From NCBI GenBank assembly GCA_037903475.1, contig JBAJFG010000358.1, forward strand, positions 1 through 64,000: a DNA stretch of 64,000 bases. Direction: 5' to 3'. The notes beneath the pieces were generated by a model. It made no database searches. It saw only the letters and a program-made list of their open reading frames with translations, and was not told the origin of the DNA. This document shows, in pieces, positions 32,001-43,090 of the stretch. The translations under genes and the position numbers were made by a program. Source of the DNA: Ancylostoma caninum. Lineage: Eukaryota; Nematoda; Chromadorea; Rhabditida; Ancylostomatidae. Numbering within the stretch: the stretch's first letter is position 1; each line of letters opens with the position of its first letter.

Positions 32001-34494
32001 AGGTTAGGTAAAATCAGCAGCAAATACTATACACATAAACTTATGATTGGATTTTGGATTTTCCAGTCAAGTTATTGAGGAGCTCGGATACTTAGTTACT
32101 ACAACATTTCACATTATTCCAGCATTCAGGCTATTTGAGATATGTACAGGCACTATTCGGCTAGTTCTGATACGAAAGAAATTTTCGCCCAAACCTCGTC
32201 CACGGGGGTTGCTTCGGGAGCTGAACACGAATTTCGTATCGACTTTGTACGCTAACCCCATATTTATAGGGTTTTGGTGGGTATTCTGTGGATGCGATCC
32301 CTCACAGACTCCTCTCAAATTTTGCGGTGGAGGGGTAGTTTTGAGCCCTGATCACGAACGTCGTATCCGTTTTGCACCGTAATACCAGTCTCGTGGTATA
32401 CTAAATATAGAGGTGTACGATAGCAAATTCAGAGGAGATGCCGATTTCGGGAAGAAAAAGGTGTCCTGCAAAATAATGTTGATAGTCGTGATTAGCTCCT
32501 AAAACACTCCTTTTACGCAGAATTTGAGAGGATTCTGTGGGACATTGTATCTATAGCACACCTAATATAACTCTGCAAAAGTGGTGTTACGGTACAACAT
32601 GGATGCCATGTTCGTGCACAGCACCTGAAACGATCTCCTAGGGAAGTTTGGCAGAAAAAAATCTTTCGAAGTTTAGGGGTTGAACTAGCTGAACATGTAG
32701 TGCCGATATTACACACATAAGACCGAGTTATGCATAAGACATATTCAATTTCGAGAATTCAACTTGGAGTATGTGGAAATTTTGGCTTCTCGAAAAAGAG
32801 GGCGAAGTACGAACCTTGAGGGATAATAACAAAGGATTCAAAGCTTTCTCTTTTTTGGATCTTCGAACTTTTTTTGGATCTGGTTCTGAACTGGTTGTGA
32901 CATTGGAAGTCATTGATTGTCATTTGAAGTGATTGTGTCATTTGGTTTGTATTCGGTCCAAAATACACGATTTGATATACTGGCGGTCTCTCGAAGCTTA
33001 AATTTCTGATCACTCTACAAACGATCCTTGCACAAACAGGAAGTTTTCATGGAATATTTCCGCTACTGTACTAGAGAAGTGTTTCACCTCCCTTTGAAGC
33101 ACATGCAAATTTCAGAATGAGATGGCACTAGCAAGTTATTTAGCTCATATCACTGAGCTATAATAATTAAGTACATAGCTCACTCGCCATTTTTTCCTCA
33201 TGGAGGCTTAAGTTCCTTGTCTATCTACACAGGGGCTCAACCAAGAATTGCTATTCTGATATTTAACAAAATCATTTCCAAGGACGAATAAATTATGTAA
33301 AAGAAAGAATCAAAAGATATGAGTAAAACTCTGGAGAAATACATGCATCCTTCAATACACATTAGTTCAAATGGAGCATAGCCTCCTCCTTATTGTTAGT
33401 AACCATAGTAACGATGCGATCTTTTAACCATGTGATGTTGGGCTAGTACTAACCGTATCCCTTTCGGATATGAAATGATCACATCGCGACCATTCAGAGC
33501 GTTTCCAAAGAATGAATTGTAGCGTAAAATAGGTGATTTTCTTTACATTCACTCTCTTCGATCATGATGAAAATTAGTTTCATTCGCTATTCCGGCCATT
33601 TTGTTCCGGATAACTCGACCATTTTTCCCAACAGGCCAAACTGGGGGCTAGCAAAACGCTTCTTCCGTCTAAGATCGTTCTATCCATAGTGTTAGATTCA
33701 GGAGAACTGCAAAAAGGCGGAATGACTGCGGTTGTCGGAATGAAGGTGTCGCGGGCTGTGGACGATTCTCGATACCACGGAAGTTCCATTCCAGGTCCAA
33801 TTTTTTAAAAGAAGTGGGGTTGAGGTGCCACTTGAGTGTTGCTCGGTTGCTATTTGGATCGAATGGCAGTGGAATAGCGACCAAATTAAGTAGAGCTCAA
33901 TACCAACCGAGAGCACTTAAACACCTTCCCCAAACATGCTCGAGGAATTCGCCCTGAAATAAAATGCGGCTCCAACTGCCAGGGCGCCTAAGCTCATGTT
34001 CGAGGTGATAAGTTTTCCTCGCCTATGTAACTCGACGACATGATTTCACAGAGAAATTATGTACGTATTTGCCCCACGTAAGATCGTAACCCTCTTTCCT
34101 TCACTTGTACACAGCTAAGTCCTTTCTTTCGACTTGCGATATTTGAGCAACTTAAAATTCAGAGAATTTCCTACTGGGGTTGACGCAACGTTTCATGCTC
34201 CTCTTTTTCGAGGTAGTAAAAGTATATACTGGACGTTGTACAAGTGTGCAGATCTCATCGTAGGTAATTCGAAGCCATTCTCAGCATAACATTTTCCTTC
34301 GAACATTATTCTGATCATCACAATACTGGTCGTACACCAGTACCCAGTAATTGTGCATTCCACGACCACCTCCCTCGATACTACCTCGACCACGGAGATT
34401 GAAAAGAGTAGACACTTGCAACAGGGCCCTTCCAGTCCGTCCCACGTTCGGTCCCCAAACAACATTCGTTATGGAAATAGTTCCTTCTCCCGAT
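32001..34494. other. no gene recognised
   Basis: Intergenic. The block 32200-32400 has internally repetitive GAACACGAATTTCGTATC and GATCACGAACGTCGTATC phrases and reads like a decayed dispersed repeat. Confidence 0.45.
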
Positions 34495-35581
34495 CAGGGG
34501 TGTGCGGAATTTTCCGTTTTCCGTTTTCCGCCCATTTTTGGCCTTCCGTTTCACGTTTTACGTTTTACTGGTTTTTAGCCGGGAAACGGAAAATCCCGGA
34601 AAACTATGGAGCGAGACGAGGTATTTGTCCTCCCTATCCTGAAGAGGGTTCACGTGTTTGAGTTCACAACAATGTGAATGTGAAACACAAGCAGCCTAAA
34701 TAATTTCGCCAAAATTGACGTCCAGCTGCCATTTACCGTCGCAGTTTCGCTGATCCTCATCATTGTTGCAAACATGCCATACAAGTGCCCTGCTCTCCTC
34801 AAAATTCTCAAAAAAAAAAGAAAAAACAAGGTTCCACAGAAATGTGGTGTGAACTTATACAAAATTTCCATGAAACTGTGATGTGCCATGGTAAGAGCAT
34901 CAAGCATTCCTGCAAAGCAAAGCATGGTGTAGGCTTTCTTTCAACGTCAAAAGTATAAGACACATCGTGATTTTCACTGTCTTAATCAGACGATGATCTC
35001 CATCTGCACACTAACGCCGTTGGTGCCTGATGTTTTGCGTGATATTTAGGCTGCTTGTGTTTCACATTCCCTACACACTAATCTTCTCCTCCTTCCTCCA
35101 TCGCTAAACGGGATCCTTTGTGAATAACGTGATCCTCCCCAGATTGCAAAAGTATTAACTACCGTAGTTACCTTTTTGTCTGAATTTTTGCAGAATAGGT
35201 CTGCTCTAAAGTAAAGCAAAGAAGTCGCACTTTTTACACTCTACAGTTTCTCGTCTTAGTAAGTAAGTTTAGTGAGAAATATGCTCATGGATTATATAAT
35301 TCTGATAATCTCTCGTAACTAGTTGAAAGATGAATGCTCCTCGATCTCCCTATATACTAGGCGTTTGAAGCAAGTATCATCAGTAGACTTGAAGTTACCT
35401 AATTACTTGAATTAGTCACCACTTATGCTCATCAAGAAGATACTTAGGAAATCCAATTTGAGCAGGACTTTTGGTCACAAACCTATACTTGGGCAAAATT
35501 TTCCGCTTTCCGTTTTCCGCCCATTTTTGGCCTTCCGTTTTACGTTTTATGGATTTAAAATTTTACTTCCGCACATCCTTG
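34495..35581. mobile_element. hAT-like non-autonomous element with TTTTCCG-array ends
   Basis: The terminal repeat is CAGGGGTGTGCGGAA on the left and CAAGGATGTGCGGAA when the right end is reverse-complemented (13 of 15). The 8-bp flanks are CTCCCGAT (34487-34494) and ACCCCGAT (35582-35589), matching at 6 of 8. Just inside the left end lies GTTTTCCGTTTTCCG, then CCCATTTTTGGCCTTCCG. The same block appears near the right end (35498-35550) in the same orientation. CAGGG-type ends and 8-bp duplications are hAT hallmarks. No transposase inside. Confidence 0.72.
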
Positions 35582-35693
35582 ACCCCGATACAATTAATTT
35601 CAGCGTAACCTACCCAGAGCACGTTTATTAGCACTATCCATTATGTGTCTTTCCTACAAATATGCCACCTCCCATGATTTCTAGCTACTGGCT

Positions 35694-35960
35694 TTGTGCA
35701 GAGAGCTGTCTCTCGACTCGTGGACAAAGGATGTCTGGCCTTCACACTCTTCCTATTTCAACCTCATGAACTTTCTATATGTCTCATACTGTGTCCAAAA
35801 CATCCCTTTCTCGATGCGACTCATGTGGCTGTTAAAACGTTGGCTGAACCAGGGCTGGGGCGAAATTATGGAGGAACAGATCGCTGGCATTGCCTGGATT
35901 CTAGAACCTTTGTTGGCATTTGAAGAAGCCAAGGGAGGGCATTCCGAACAGTTAATGTGA
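35694..35960 (+). pseudogene. Tc1/mariner-type transposase C-terminal fragment
   Basis: One open frame of 88 codons aligns with the end of a DDE transposase: KDVWPSHSSYFNLMNF corresponds to the WP..SPDLNPMDF motif, and the end ILEPLLAFEEAKGGHSEQLM matches the usual RL.A.I.A.GGH.E. The upstream catalytic part is absent. Confidence 0.65.
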
Positions 35961-36026
35961 TATGTTTCGAGAAGATGGCCGCAGTGGACCCGTCGTATCC
36001 CGATTTTGCAAATCTGGTGTCCCAAA

Positions 36027-36058
36027 TGGCATGGTCGGTGCGCCGGCGCCGACCATGC
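36027..36058. repeat. 32-bp near-perfect hairpin
   Basis: GGCATGGTCGG ... CCGACCATGCC flank a GCGCCGGCGC core. Possibly a MITE tip or an intrinsic structure; function unknown. Confidence 0.7.
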
Positions 36059-36218
36059 CCGCTGTAGAGTCTACGTCGACGATATCAAAATCGACGCTTT
36101 AGTTTTCATCGAATGCGATATGATTTAAACGTTTACAACATGCAGTTAATGGGCTCTCGTTTTGGTCGAACGCTTGGAAACGACTGCTTTCCGTAGAAAA
36201 AAAATTGGAGTTTCACAT

Positions 36219-37168
36219 TTATGTCATAATAACGAAAAGGCTCGTTATAGCATCAATAACAGAGTATTCCAATCCGTTACTGATATATGTACGTACAAGA
36301 CCTTGGTTTTCAAATAGGCAAAAATCTAATTTTTGATAACAACTGTGAACGAAGCTTATAAAATATTGCAAAATCTTTTGAAGTCGTTGTGTACGAAGAA
36401 TAGTGAAGTATTATCAGGTTGGTGCATAATTATTGCGACATTTTTCGAGACTTCTTTTCTCGATAAGAACTGAAGCTTTTCAAACGTTTTTTAATGAAAA
36501 CAATCCTCTCTTTCCACTTATTGAAGCTGCTATCAAACTGCATCCACATTCGTCAATTCGCCATAACATGCTCTATCACTTCGGGAAAAGTTGGGATGCA
36601 GCACAGTCATTCCGCGAGCCTTTCAAAGATGGACCAATCAGCAAGGTTGAGTTGAAAGATTGTTTATATGTATTCGTAATACACGAGCTTCGCAGACGAA
36701 GAAAGAAGAGATTGGCCGTCTAATTCCGAGCATAAGACATTTTGGGGAGCCTGGTAGAGAACTAAAATGACAACGAGAATGTTGACCGAACTCTTCAACA
36801 TAGGGGGCGACAGTATATAAGGCATTACTCGCTGGAAGAGGATTGTTTCCATACCCCGTTCATTTACTGCAATACCATTATCATGATTAATTGCCTCTCC
36901 TCAATCTACTATCATTGTTGTCCATCTCACTGTTTGGCAACTTCCTTGGGAACTACCGATGACTTGAGAAAAGAAGTCGCGAAAAATGTCGCAATAATTA
37001 TGCACCAACCTGATATACTTCACTATTCTTCGTACACAGCGACTTCAAAAGATTTTACAATTTCTTATAAGCTTCATTCACAGTTGTCTTGTACGTACAT
37101 ATATCAGCAACGGATTGGAATACTATGTTATTAATGCTATAATGAGCCTTTTTGCTATTATGACATAA
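36219..37168. repeat. large palindrome with a mariner at its centre
   Basis: 36219-36411 and 37016-37168 are inverted copies (for example AATCCGTTACTGATATATGT against its near complement in the right arm). The left arm has an extra block of about 40 bp (36301-36338). The axis of symmetry is exactly the mariner at 36414-37013. Confidence 0.85.
36414..37013 (+). mobile_element. 600-bp non-autonomous mariner
   Basis: Perfect terminal repeats TCAGGTTGGTGCATAATTAT (then TGCGACATTTTTCG) with TA on both sides (36412-36413 and 37014-37015). The plus strand keeps a transposase N-terminus, SIRHNMLYHFGKSWDAAQSF at about 36555-36615, similar to the mariner IRH.MLYEF.....A. helix-turn-helix start. The catalytic part is deleted. 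Confidence 0.88.
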
Positions 37169-37243
37169 CCTCCGCTCATAGACTCGGAGGCGCTAAGGAA
37201 GTCACACAACCAGTCTAGTTCTCAGTCACGAAAGAAAAACTTC

Positions 37244-37860
37244 TTGAACATCTCTATTAGGATTGCATCTCTAGCATCACTCCTATGTTCTCACTGCACT
37301 TTGGGATCTATTAGGACGTACATATTTAACTTTTATGATAACAGTCTCATTGTGGACCATTCGACCATGGTACTTCTTCTCAAAAGGCTCAGAAAAGCAT
37401 GGAGATTAGCTAAATGGGTGAGCACGAACTCTCAAACCGGAACAATTTTAATATCCACCGATCTTCTGTAGCTAAACGAGCAGGCTCCATTCCTGAGAAA
37501 TATCGTTAGTCGAACCTCCTTCCCTTCCGCGGCTGGCAAGTGTTCCTGCTCGTCAAAATTTGATCGCAGAGGTCTTCCTTCTTCAGCTGTTGAATTGTAC
37601 CTTCCTACTTGAATTGCTCAAACATTTCTCGATTGGCTTTGCTCATTCTTCTTCAGCCAAAATTTCGTTGAGATCGCGGAATGCCTCTGTTGCATTCGAA
37701 GCTTTTCCGAGATGGTGGAGCATGAGATGGTGAATGTGGTTAGTATTTTCGATAGCACTGTTACTAAATGAAAGGAGAGTTTTATGTATTTATGTGAAAA
37801 ACCCTTTCGAGAAGCATTAATTTTTAACGTCCCGAAAAAGCCGCATTAATTTATGCACCA
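37244..37860 (-). mobile_element. rearranged mariner fragment
   Basis: The right edge carries a minus-strand terminal repeat (AGGTTGGTGCATAAATTAAT, from 37863). It is followed by a minus-strand N-terminal piece (HHLMLHHLGKASNATEAFRD, about 37725-37665) and SNFDEQEHL (about 37565). In contrast, LKRLRKAWRLAKWVS lies on the plus strand at about 37378-37422, so part of the element is inverted. Confidence 0.7.
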
Positions 37861-37863
37861 ACC

Positions 37864-39247
37864 TATGTGATGTGACCTTGTGTGATGACTAATAAAAATG
37901 TCACTCTCTGTTCTCTGTTCTGTGAGATTAACGATTCCTTGGATAGCATGAGTCGTTTTTAAGCAAAAAGTGGATATCCAACTTGCCTAGGAACATAAGC
38001 CGCACTCTTTGGTCCTCCAGTGTTTGTTGAATCTTACCTTGCCGAATTTCGTTAGGGATAATCCTTATAACTGCTTCATAAAGAATTTCTGTTAATTTCT
38101 TTTGAAAGGATTTTTGGTAATGGCCAAAAATTTCATAATTGATTTCATTTTGAAGAACAGGCGGCACTGTTTGGTTGGTATTCGCATTCCCGATCACCGA
38201 TGTTTCATCCAATTGTGGATATTCTGCATCGTTCTACGCTCACCGCAAGAATTCTTTCGCGATCAATGGTAACTCAACCTTTCGAACCCACAGCATCGAC
38301 ATTTTGTTATGCCAACTTTCGAATTCACGGTGGAGTTGTGGAGAGTGATGTTTGCCCTTAGATTCCTATAATAATTTCGTTTCAACTCTCAAGCCCTTAA
38401 AAGCCTTCGTTCTCCACCCTCGATATGTTCATCTACGAGAGGGGAGGGGTACAAGTTAGGTTTGCCGGCTTTTTTCTTTGCGGTAATGAGATGTTTTCTG
38501 CCAAGCTAGGGCTCATTTGATAGATCTGTGAGTGTTCTGTTTCAAGATCACAAACACGCCCTGAAGACTTGCAAAATAGCGAAAAAAATTTTTGTCGAAA
38601 ACTTTCAGTGCGGCCAAACGCACCGATTCAACCCACAATACCAGAGCAAAAAAAGCTACCAAAGGTTTATTTTTCGACAACGACGGTTTTAAAGGGAATA
38701 AAAAAGACGGTCTCGCACTTCTGACGACGACTACGAGATGAACGTGCAAAATCCACTCAAGATCGATGTTTATAAGAGCACGGAACGAGGTCGCTCCAAG
38801 GCATGGATACGAAAACTTAGCCCGACCTTTCGATGGAAAGATGTTTGACCCAAGTCTGTGCTTATTGAGGGGAATGCACAACGAATTCGTAGCGTTTATA
38901 ATCTAGATCCCAGATCAACTTCATTCACTGGGTGCGGCAGTGTAGTCCAGTAGACAGAGTAGCCGGTCTTCTCTTTCCTGCACTTCCTATAATCCGCTTT
39001 CATGATTAACCCTAGATACTATCGAAAAGAGCATATTTGCGCTTTAACAATCATCTTGGAGGCCAATTTCTTCTAGAAGACATGGTGAATTTTGTAGGAA
39101 AAATTGTCGCAGCAACCCACTTTTTCCAAAACTGTGTTTGGAAGGCAACTGCTTCAGAGCAAAAGCCTCCTGCACAACCTAGTTCTAGTATGAAAATAAG
39201 TTGAACCTTATTCTACTTCAATGGTAAAAGAGCGGAACAAAGCATGG
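37864..39247. other. no gene recognised; two unassigned minus-strand frames
   Basis: Minus-strand frames of 94 codons (38212-37928) and 122 codons (38881-38513) are open but have no motif I recognise and no convincing splice context. Confidence 0.35.
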
Positions 39248-39255
39248 GTTCCTAG

Positions 39256-40670
39256 TAGAGTTTTGACCGAATCGAATAAAATTCGAAAATTTATTCGAAT
39301 GTTCGAATATTCGAAAATTCGGAGGTTCCGAAAAACTCGAAAGTTCGAATATTCGAAAATTCGGGGGTCCCAAAAAATTCGAAAATTCGAATATTCGAAA
39401 ATTCGATGGCTTCGCAATATTCGAAAGCTCGAATATTCGAAAATTCGAGGGTCCGGGGTTATTCGAAAATTCGAACATTCGAAAATTTTAGGCCGAAAAT
39501 TCGAATATTTGGAATTGTTTTGCTTTGGAACTGTTATTTCAGTTCCATTTTCTCGCTGAAGAACCATTCCGATTGAAACTGCAGTCCAATTTCTCATTTC
39601 AATCCCAATTTTCCCAAAAATCTGCTCATATCTTTGCACTCATTCGAAAGCCGCCAACAGCATTTGAAAGCTTTGAAACTGCAATCCTACGAGGTATACG
39701 ACATTGGCGACGATGATCTCTCCGGTGAAACCTACGTATGTACTTTCCTAGACACTTGAGAAACCAGCAGTTTCAACTATACTTCTGATTATTCAAGCCT
39801 TTCCTCCAGAACTACGTATGTAAGTGAACTGCAAACTATAATATAAAATTTTACACAGGATTCCTCCTTATATTCAGCTGATTTCCGACTACTGCTTCGT
39901 TCAAACTCTTTCTAAGTACATCACCGTTAGTTATGGAATTCAAAGTTCACACAAAATCTTGAGATCTATTATTATCCTTTCTGCCCAAACATACTCCGAC
40001 GACTTCTTGTCATAGAAGTTCTGTTAGTTTCAACATTCAACATACAAGCATGCAGTTGGACCCGATAAACAGAAGTAATAATGAGGAACGGGATAACACA
40101 CAGTGTTTTTTTTATCTGGCCGACGCTTTTTTGTTGGTAGCTGGAAACTCATTCATGATCAAGGTAAATGAACTACTGTACCCAACATTATTTTTACCGC
40201 GTCAATACCCCTACATTTACTACCATGGCACGTTTTGTTAAACTACAGCACTCATGAGAAGGTTGTGAGAAATTCCAAAACGGCAAATGAAACTTACTAC
40301 CCGAGAAGTTTCATGCCCATTTTGATTGGCAAACATATCGCCTTGTTCGCCTACATGCATGGGTACAAAATGTTTTTACCAGAAGGAATGTTATTCGAAT
40401 AAATATTCGAACATTCGAATATTCAAAAATTCGGTGGTTCGCAAAAATTTGAAAATTCGAATATTCGAAAATTCGGAGATCCCTAGAAATTCGAAAGTTC
40501 GAATATTCGAAAATTCGGTGGGTTCAGAAAATTCGAAAGTTCGAATATTCGAAAATTCGATGGTTCGCAAAAATTCGGAAATTCGAATATTCGAAAATTC
40601 GGGGGTCCCCAAAAATTCGAAAATTCGAATATTCGAATATTCGAAAAATATTTTCGAATGTAAAACTCTA
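39256..40670. mobile_element. hAT-like non-autonomous element with TTCGAA-array ends
   Basis: The terminal inverted repeat is TAGAGTTTTGAC at the left and GTAAAACTCTA at the right. The 8-bp duplication is GTTCCTAG (39248-39255) against GTTTCTAG (40671-40678), one mismatch. The subterminal zones 39280-39500 and 40393-40655 are tandem arrays of a unit of about 42-45 bp, roughly AAATTCGAATATTCGAAAAT plus a variable 12-15 bp linker (GGTTCGC, GGGGTCCC, GGAGATCCC). The array units run in the same direction at both ends and each contains the palindrome TTCGAATATTCGAA. The centre (39500-40390) has no transposase. Translations through the arrays (FEYSNFRI repeats) are meaningless. Confidence 0.8.
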
Positions 40671-40705
40671 GTTTCTAGTGGAGAAATAAAAGAGCAAACA
40701 TTGTA

Positions 40706-41552
40706 CTAAGGTGGCAAGAAACTCTTGAGTCGTTTGACGTTTTTTTTTTTTGCTTCATTTTTTTATTCAGCATACGGTGAAAATTACTCAACAGTGTATT
40801 CACCATCGTTAATCATTACAGTGCCCTAAGTAATGAGCAGGTCAGCGATATCCTTCTCCTAGAACTGGGAAAACTGGTAGTCAAAGAAACCGATGACCGC
40901 CCTATCAACATTTTCAACCTAGGCAAATGTTTTCTTAGCTAGAAATGCCTTAAGCGGGTGAGATAAGTGGCATTGAGAGGGGCAATGTCAGGAGAATAGG
41001 GTGGGTGAGGAACTATAGCCAGTCTAGCTCCCACAATTTTTCTTGGGTCTCTTTAGCTACATGGGGACCAGCGTCGTGGAGTAGATGTACAAGTCGCCTC
41101 GGTCGTTCTTCTCGAATAGCTTCCGAAAGTTTTTGGAACTGATAGTTGTAAATGCTACCGCTGACGTTATGTCCTTGCGGGAGCAGCTTGTAATATTCGG
41201 CGTTCCTCACGAATCCCGGAAGGAGCAAAGGAGATATTTCTTGGGCACACACATGGCACGATGCGCGTTAAAATCGCAGAGTACCCAACTCTCATCTTCA
41301 GTAATCAAGTCTTCCAGAAACTGCTTTCAGTGTGGTGGGAGGAATTGACGATGGCTTGAAGGTGTTCTTGTGCGATCGACATCGTGATTACTGTTAGGGA
41401 AGGCAACCCTGCAACGTACACCTATTGCGGAGAAGGTTCGAGGGAGATCTGCAACCACCTCATACTAGATCCTGAGCACCGACAATAAACCAATAATCGA
41501 AAGTTCTAGAACTTTCGGAAAAAATCGGCCCAGGACTTTCTTACCACACTGA
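40706..41552 (-). mobile_element. mariner relic
   Basis: The left end CTAAGGTGGCAAGAAACTC and the right end, reverse-complemented, TCAGTGTGGTAAGAAAGTCC, have TA at both flanks. The minus strand keeps LLLPGFVRNAEYYKLLPQGH (about 41220-41165) and a frame continuing to RRLVHLLHDAGPHVAKETQE, the second catalytic-Asp region. 847 bp, deleted. Same subfamily as 26418-27302. Confidence 0.88.
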
Positions 41553-42395
41553 TACAAGAACTTATGATCCCCCTCCCACCCCCCCCCCCCCGCCAGTACA
41601 CACTGGAGATGTCGGTTATAATATCAGGATAACCAGTGTTTTCGAGAAGGAACCTCAAATGTCTAAGTCCGCTCAGACCTTATTTCTCTACATCTGCCTT
41701 CTCTACATCTGCCTGGCAACTCTTATTTCTCTACATCTGCCTAACCAAACACCTACAACAGCGCTGGGACATTTTTTGGATCCTTGGAAGATCTGAAAAC
41801 ATCGCTCTGGAATCTAAATAATGGATCGTGTTTGGCTGCATACCGCCTGTGTGTAAGATATCCCACATCATTCTTCGATGTGTTCTGCAACATCTTTTTT
41901 GGGTATAAAACTGCCTGGTCCCCCTTTCAGTGAGACTAAATTATCTGCGAGTTTCCGAAACTCGCCCTAGAATCAGGAAAAATATTCGAAACAACGGTTT
42001 TGGATCAAAAGCAAATCTGCTCGGTGGCAAGATTATTCATAAAACCACGAGCTCATCGACGAGTATACCAGAAATCGTACTGATGTTATTTTGGAACTCT
42101 GTTCAATTCACTGCTCTAGTGTTAATACTATAGTAAGAACGAACCAAATAAGAAACAACTAATGCAGAATATCCTCAGACGAGTAAACAGTGTTCGACAA
42201 ACTGCTAACAAGTGCAAAGCATGGTCACGCAAAGCTCTACATCTCACACAACAACTATGTATTTCAATGGAACACAATAAAAACACCAACAACAAACGAT
42301 GTGAATACCCGTATTTGCGAATAAATAAATCACTACAATAGCATCGACCATAAGAATGAGGGACGACTTGTCGGGAGCGGTTGGGCGCTCGCGGC
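41553..42395. other. no gene recognised
   Basis: A C-rich tract lies at 41570-41594 and a short imperfect repeat of TTTCTCTACATCTGCCT at 41675-41745. Confidence 0.5.
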
Positions 42396-42602
42396 TCATG
42401 AGGTGAAGGCCTCCTCCTTGATCAGATTGAACGCGATTCGCGACGGACCGCGCGCGATTTGCACTCGTCGCGAGCCGAAGTCGTCGCTGACGAAGATCGT
42501 CATCCCGGAGATCGACATCATTGAAAGCAGATGTCCGTCGGCACCGTCACGTGGCAGGATGCGACCGAAATCCCAGTCCACAAGTGTGTCTTCTGCGAGG
42601 CT
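42396..42602 (-). CDS. GC-rich C-terminal exon of an unidentified gene
   Basis: After a good acceptor (CGACCTTCCAG, AG 42604-42603) a 69-codon phase-0 frame runs to TGA 42398-42396. It encodes SLAEDTLVDWDFGRILPRDG, then LLSMMSISGMTIFVSDDFGS and a tail ending LIKEEAFTS. GC content is far above the surroundings and third positions are GC-rich, as in a constrained exon. No family recognised. Upstream exons would lie to the right; 44106-44700 is a candidate source but does not join cleanly. Confidence 0.5.
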   Translation of the reverse strand, partial: SLAEDTLVDWDFGRILPRDGADGHLLSMMSISGMTIFVSDDFGSRRVQIARGPSRIAFNLIKEEAFTS

Positions 42603-42789
42603 CTGGAAGGTCGCGGAGCTTTAGATACAGTAGTGGTTCGATTCCTGCGTGTGCAGATGAGCTTATACTGTGGTTCCGCCCCTTTCAAGAACTACTGTTA
42701 AGAAAAAAGAGTTTAAGCAGCAAACATTTTGGATTATGATGTATGTGTGCTTTTGAGACAGCTTCAGCATTATTTTTCGTTAAGATTTC

Positions 42790-43090
42790 GTACGGAGTGG
42801 GTAAAGGATGAAGGATGAACTGGTCGGCGTTAACCAACCCTCATTGTGGGATGCGCCACACATTAGACTTCGTCTCAGCATCATAGAGGCATTGAATGCG
42901 TATGCGTGGGAAGGGCGGGAGCATCCGATGTTTCACGTCAGTGCTTCATTACCAATTTACCGACCCCGAGGGATGGAAGGCTTAGTTGGCCTCGGGCGGG
43001 TTCGAACCATTGGCTGTGCGTGCGAGCAAAGAGCGGGCCTCTTACCACTGCTCTACGCGCGAAGTATAATGTATCATTGGTTAGGAGTTC
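42790..43090 (-). repeat. tRNA-derived SINE
   Basis: On the minus strand the head has an A box TAGAGCAGTGGTAAGAG (43055-43039) and a B box GGTTCGAACC (43008-42999), about 40 bp apart. An unrelated body follows (GGCCAACTAAGCCTTCCATC, then CTCGGGGTCGGTAAATTGGT). The T stem does not pair well, so it is not a functional tRNA. Confidence 0.7.

Noticed and set aside
38930..39000. tRNA-like A-box phrase (GTAGTCCAGTAGACAGAGTAGC)
   Set aside because: No B box at a suitable distance.
39208..39639. 143-codon minus-strand ORF with FEYSNFRI repeats
   Set aside because: Translation of the TTCGAA array in a transposon end; complementary and shifted frames are equally open.
42998..43055. Functional tRNA gene (A and B boxes present)
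   Set aside because: Acceptor and T stems do not pair and a SINE-like body follows; treated as a tRNA-derived repeat.
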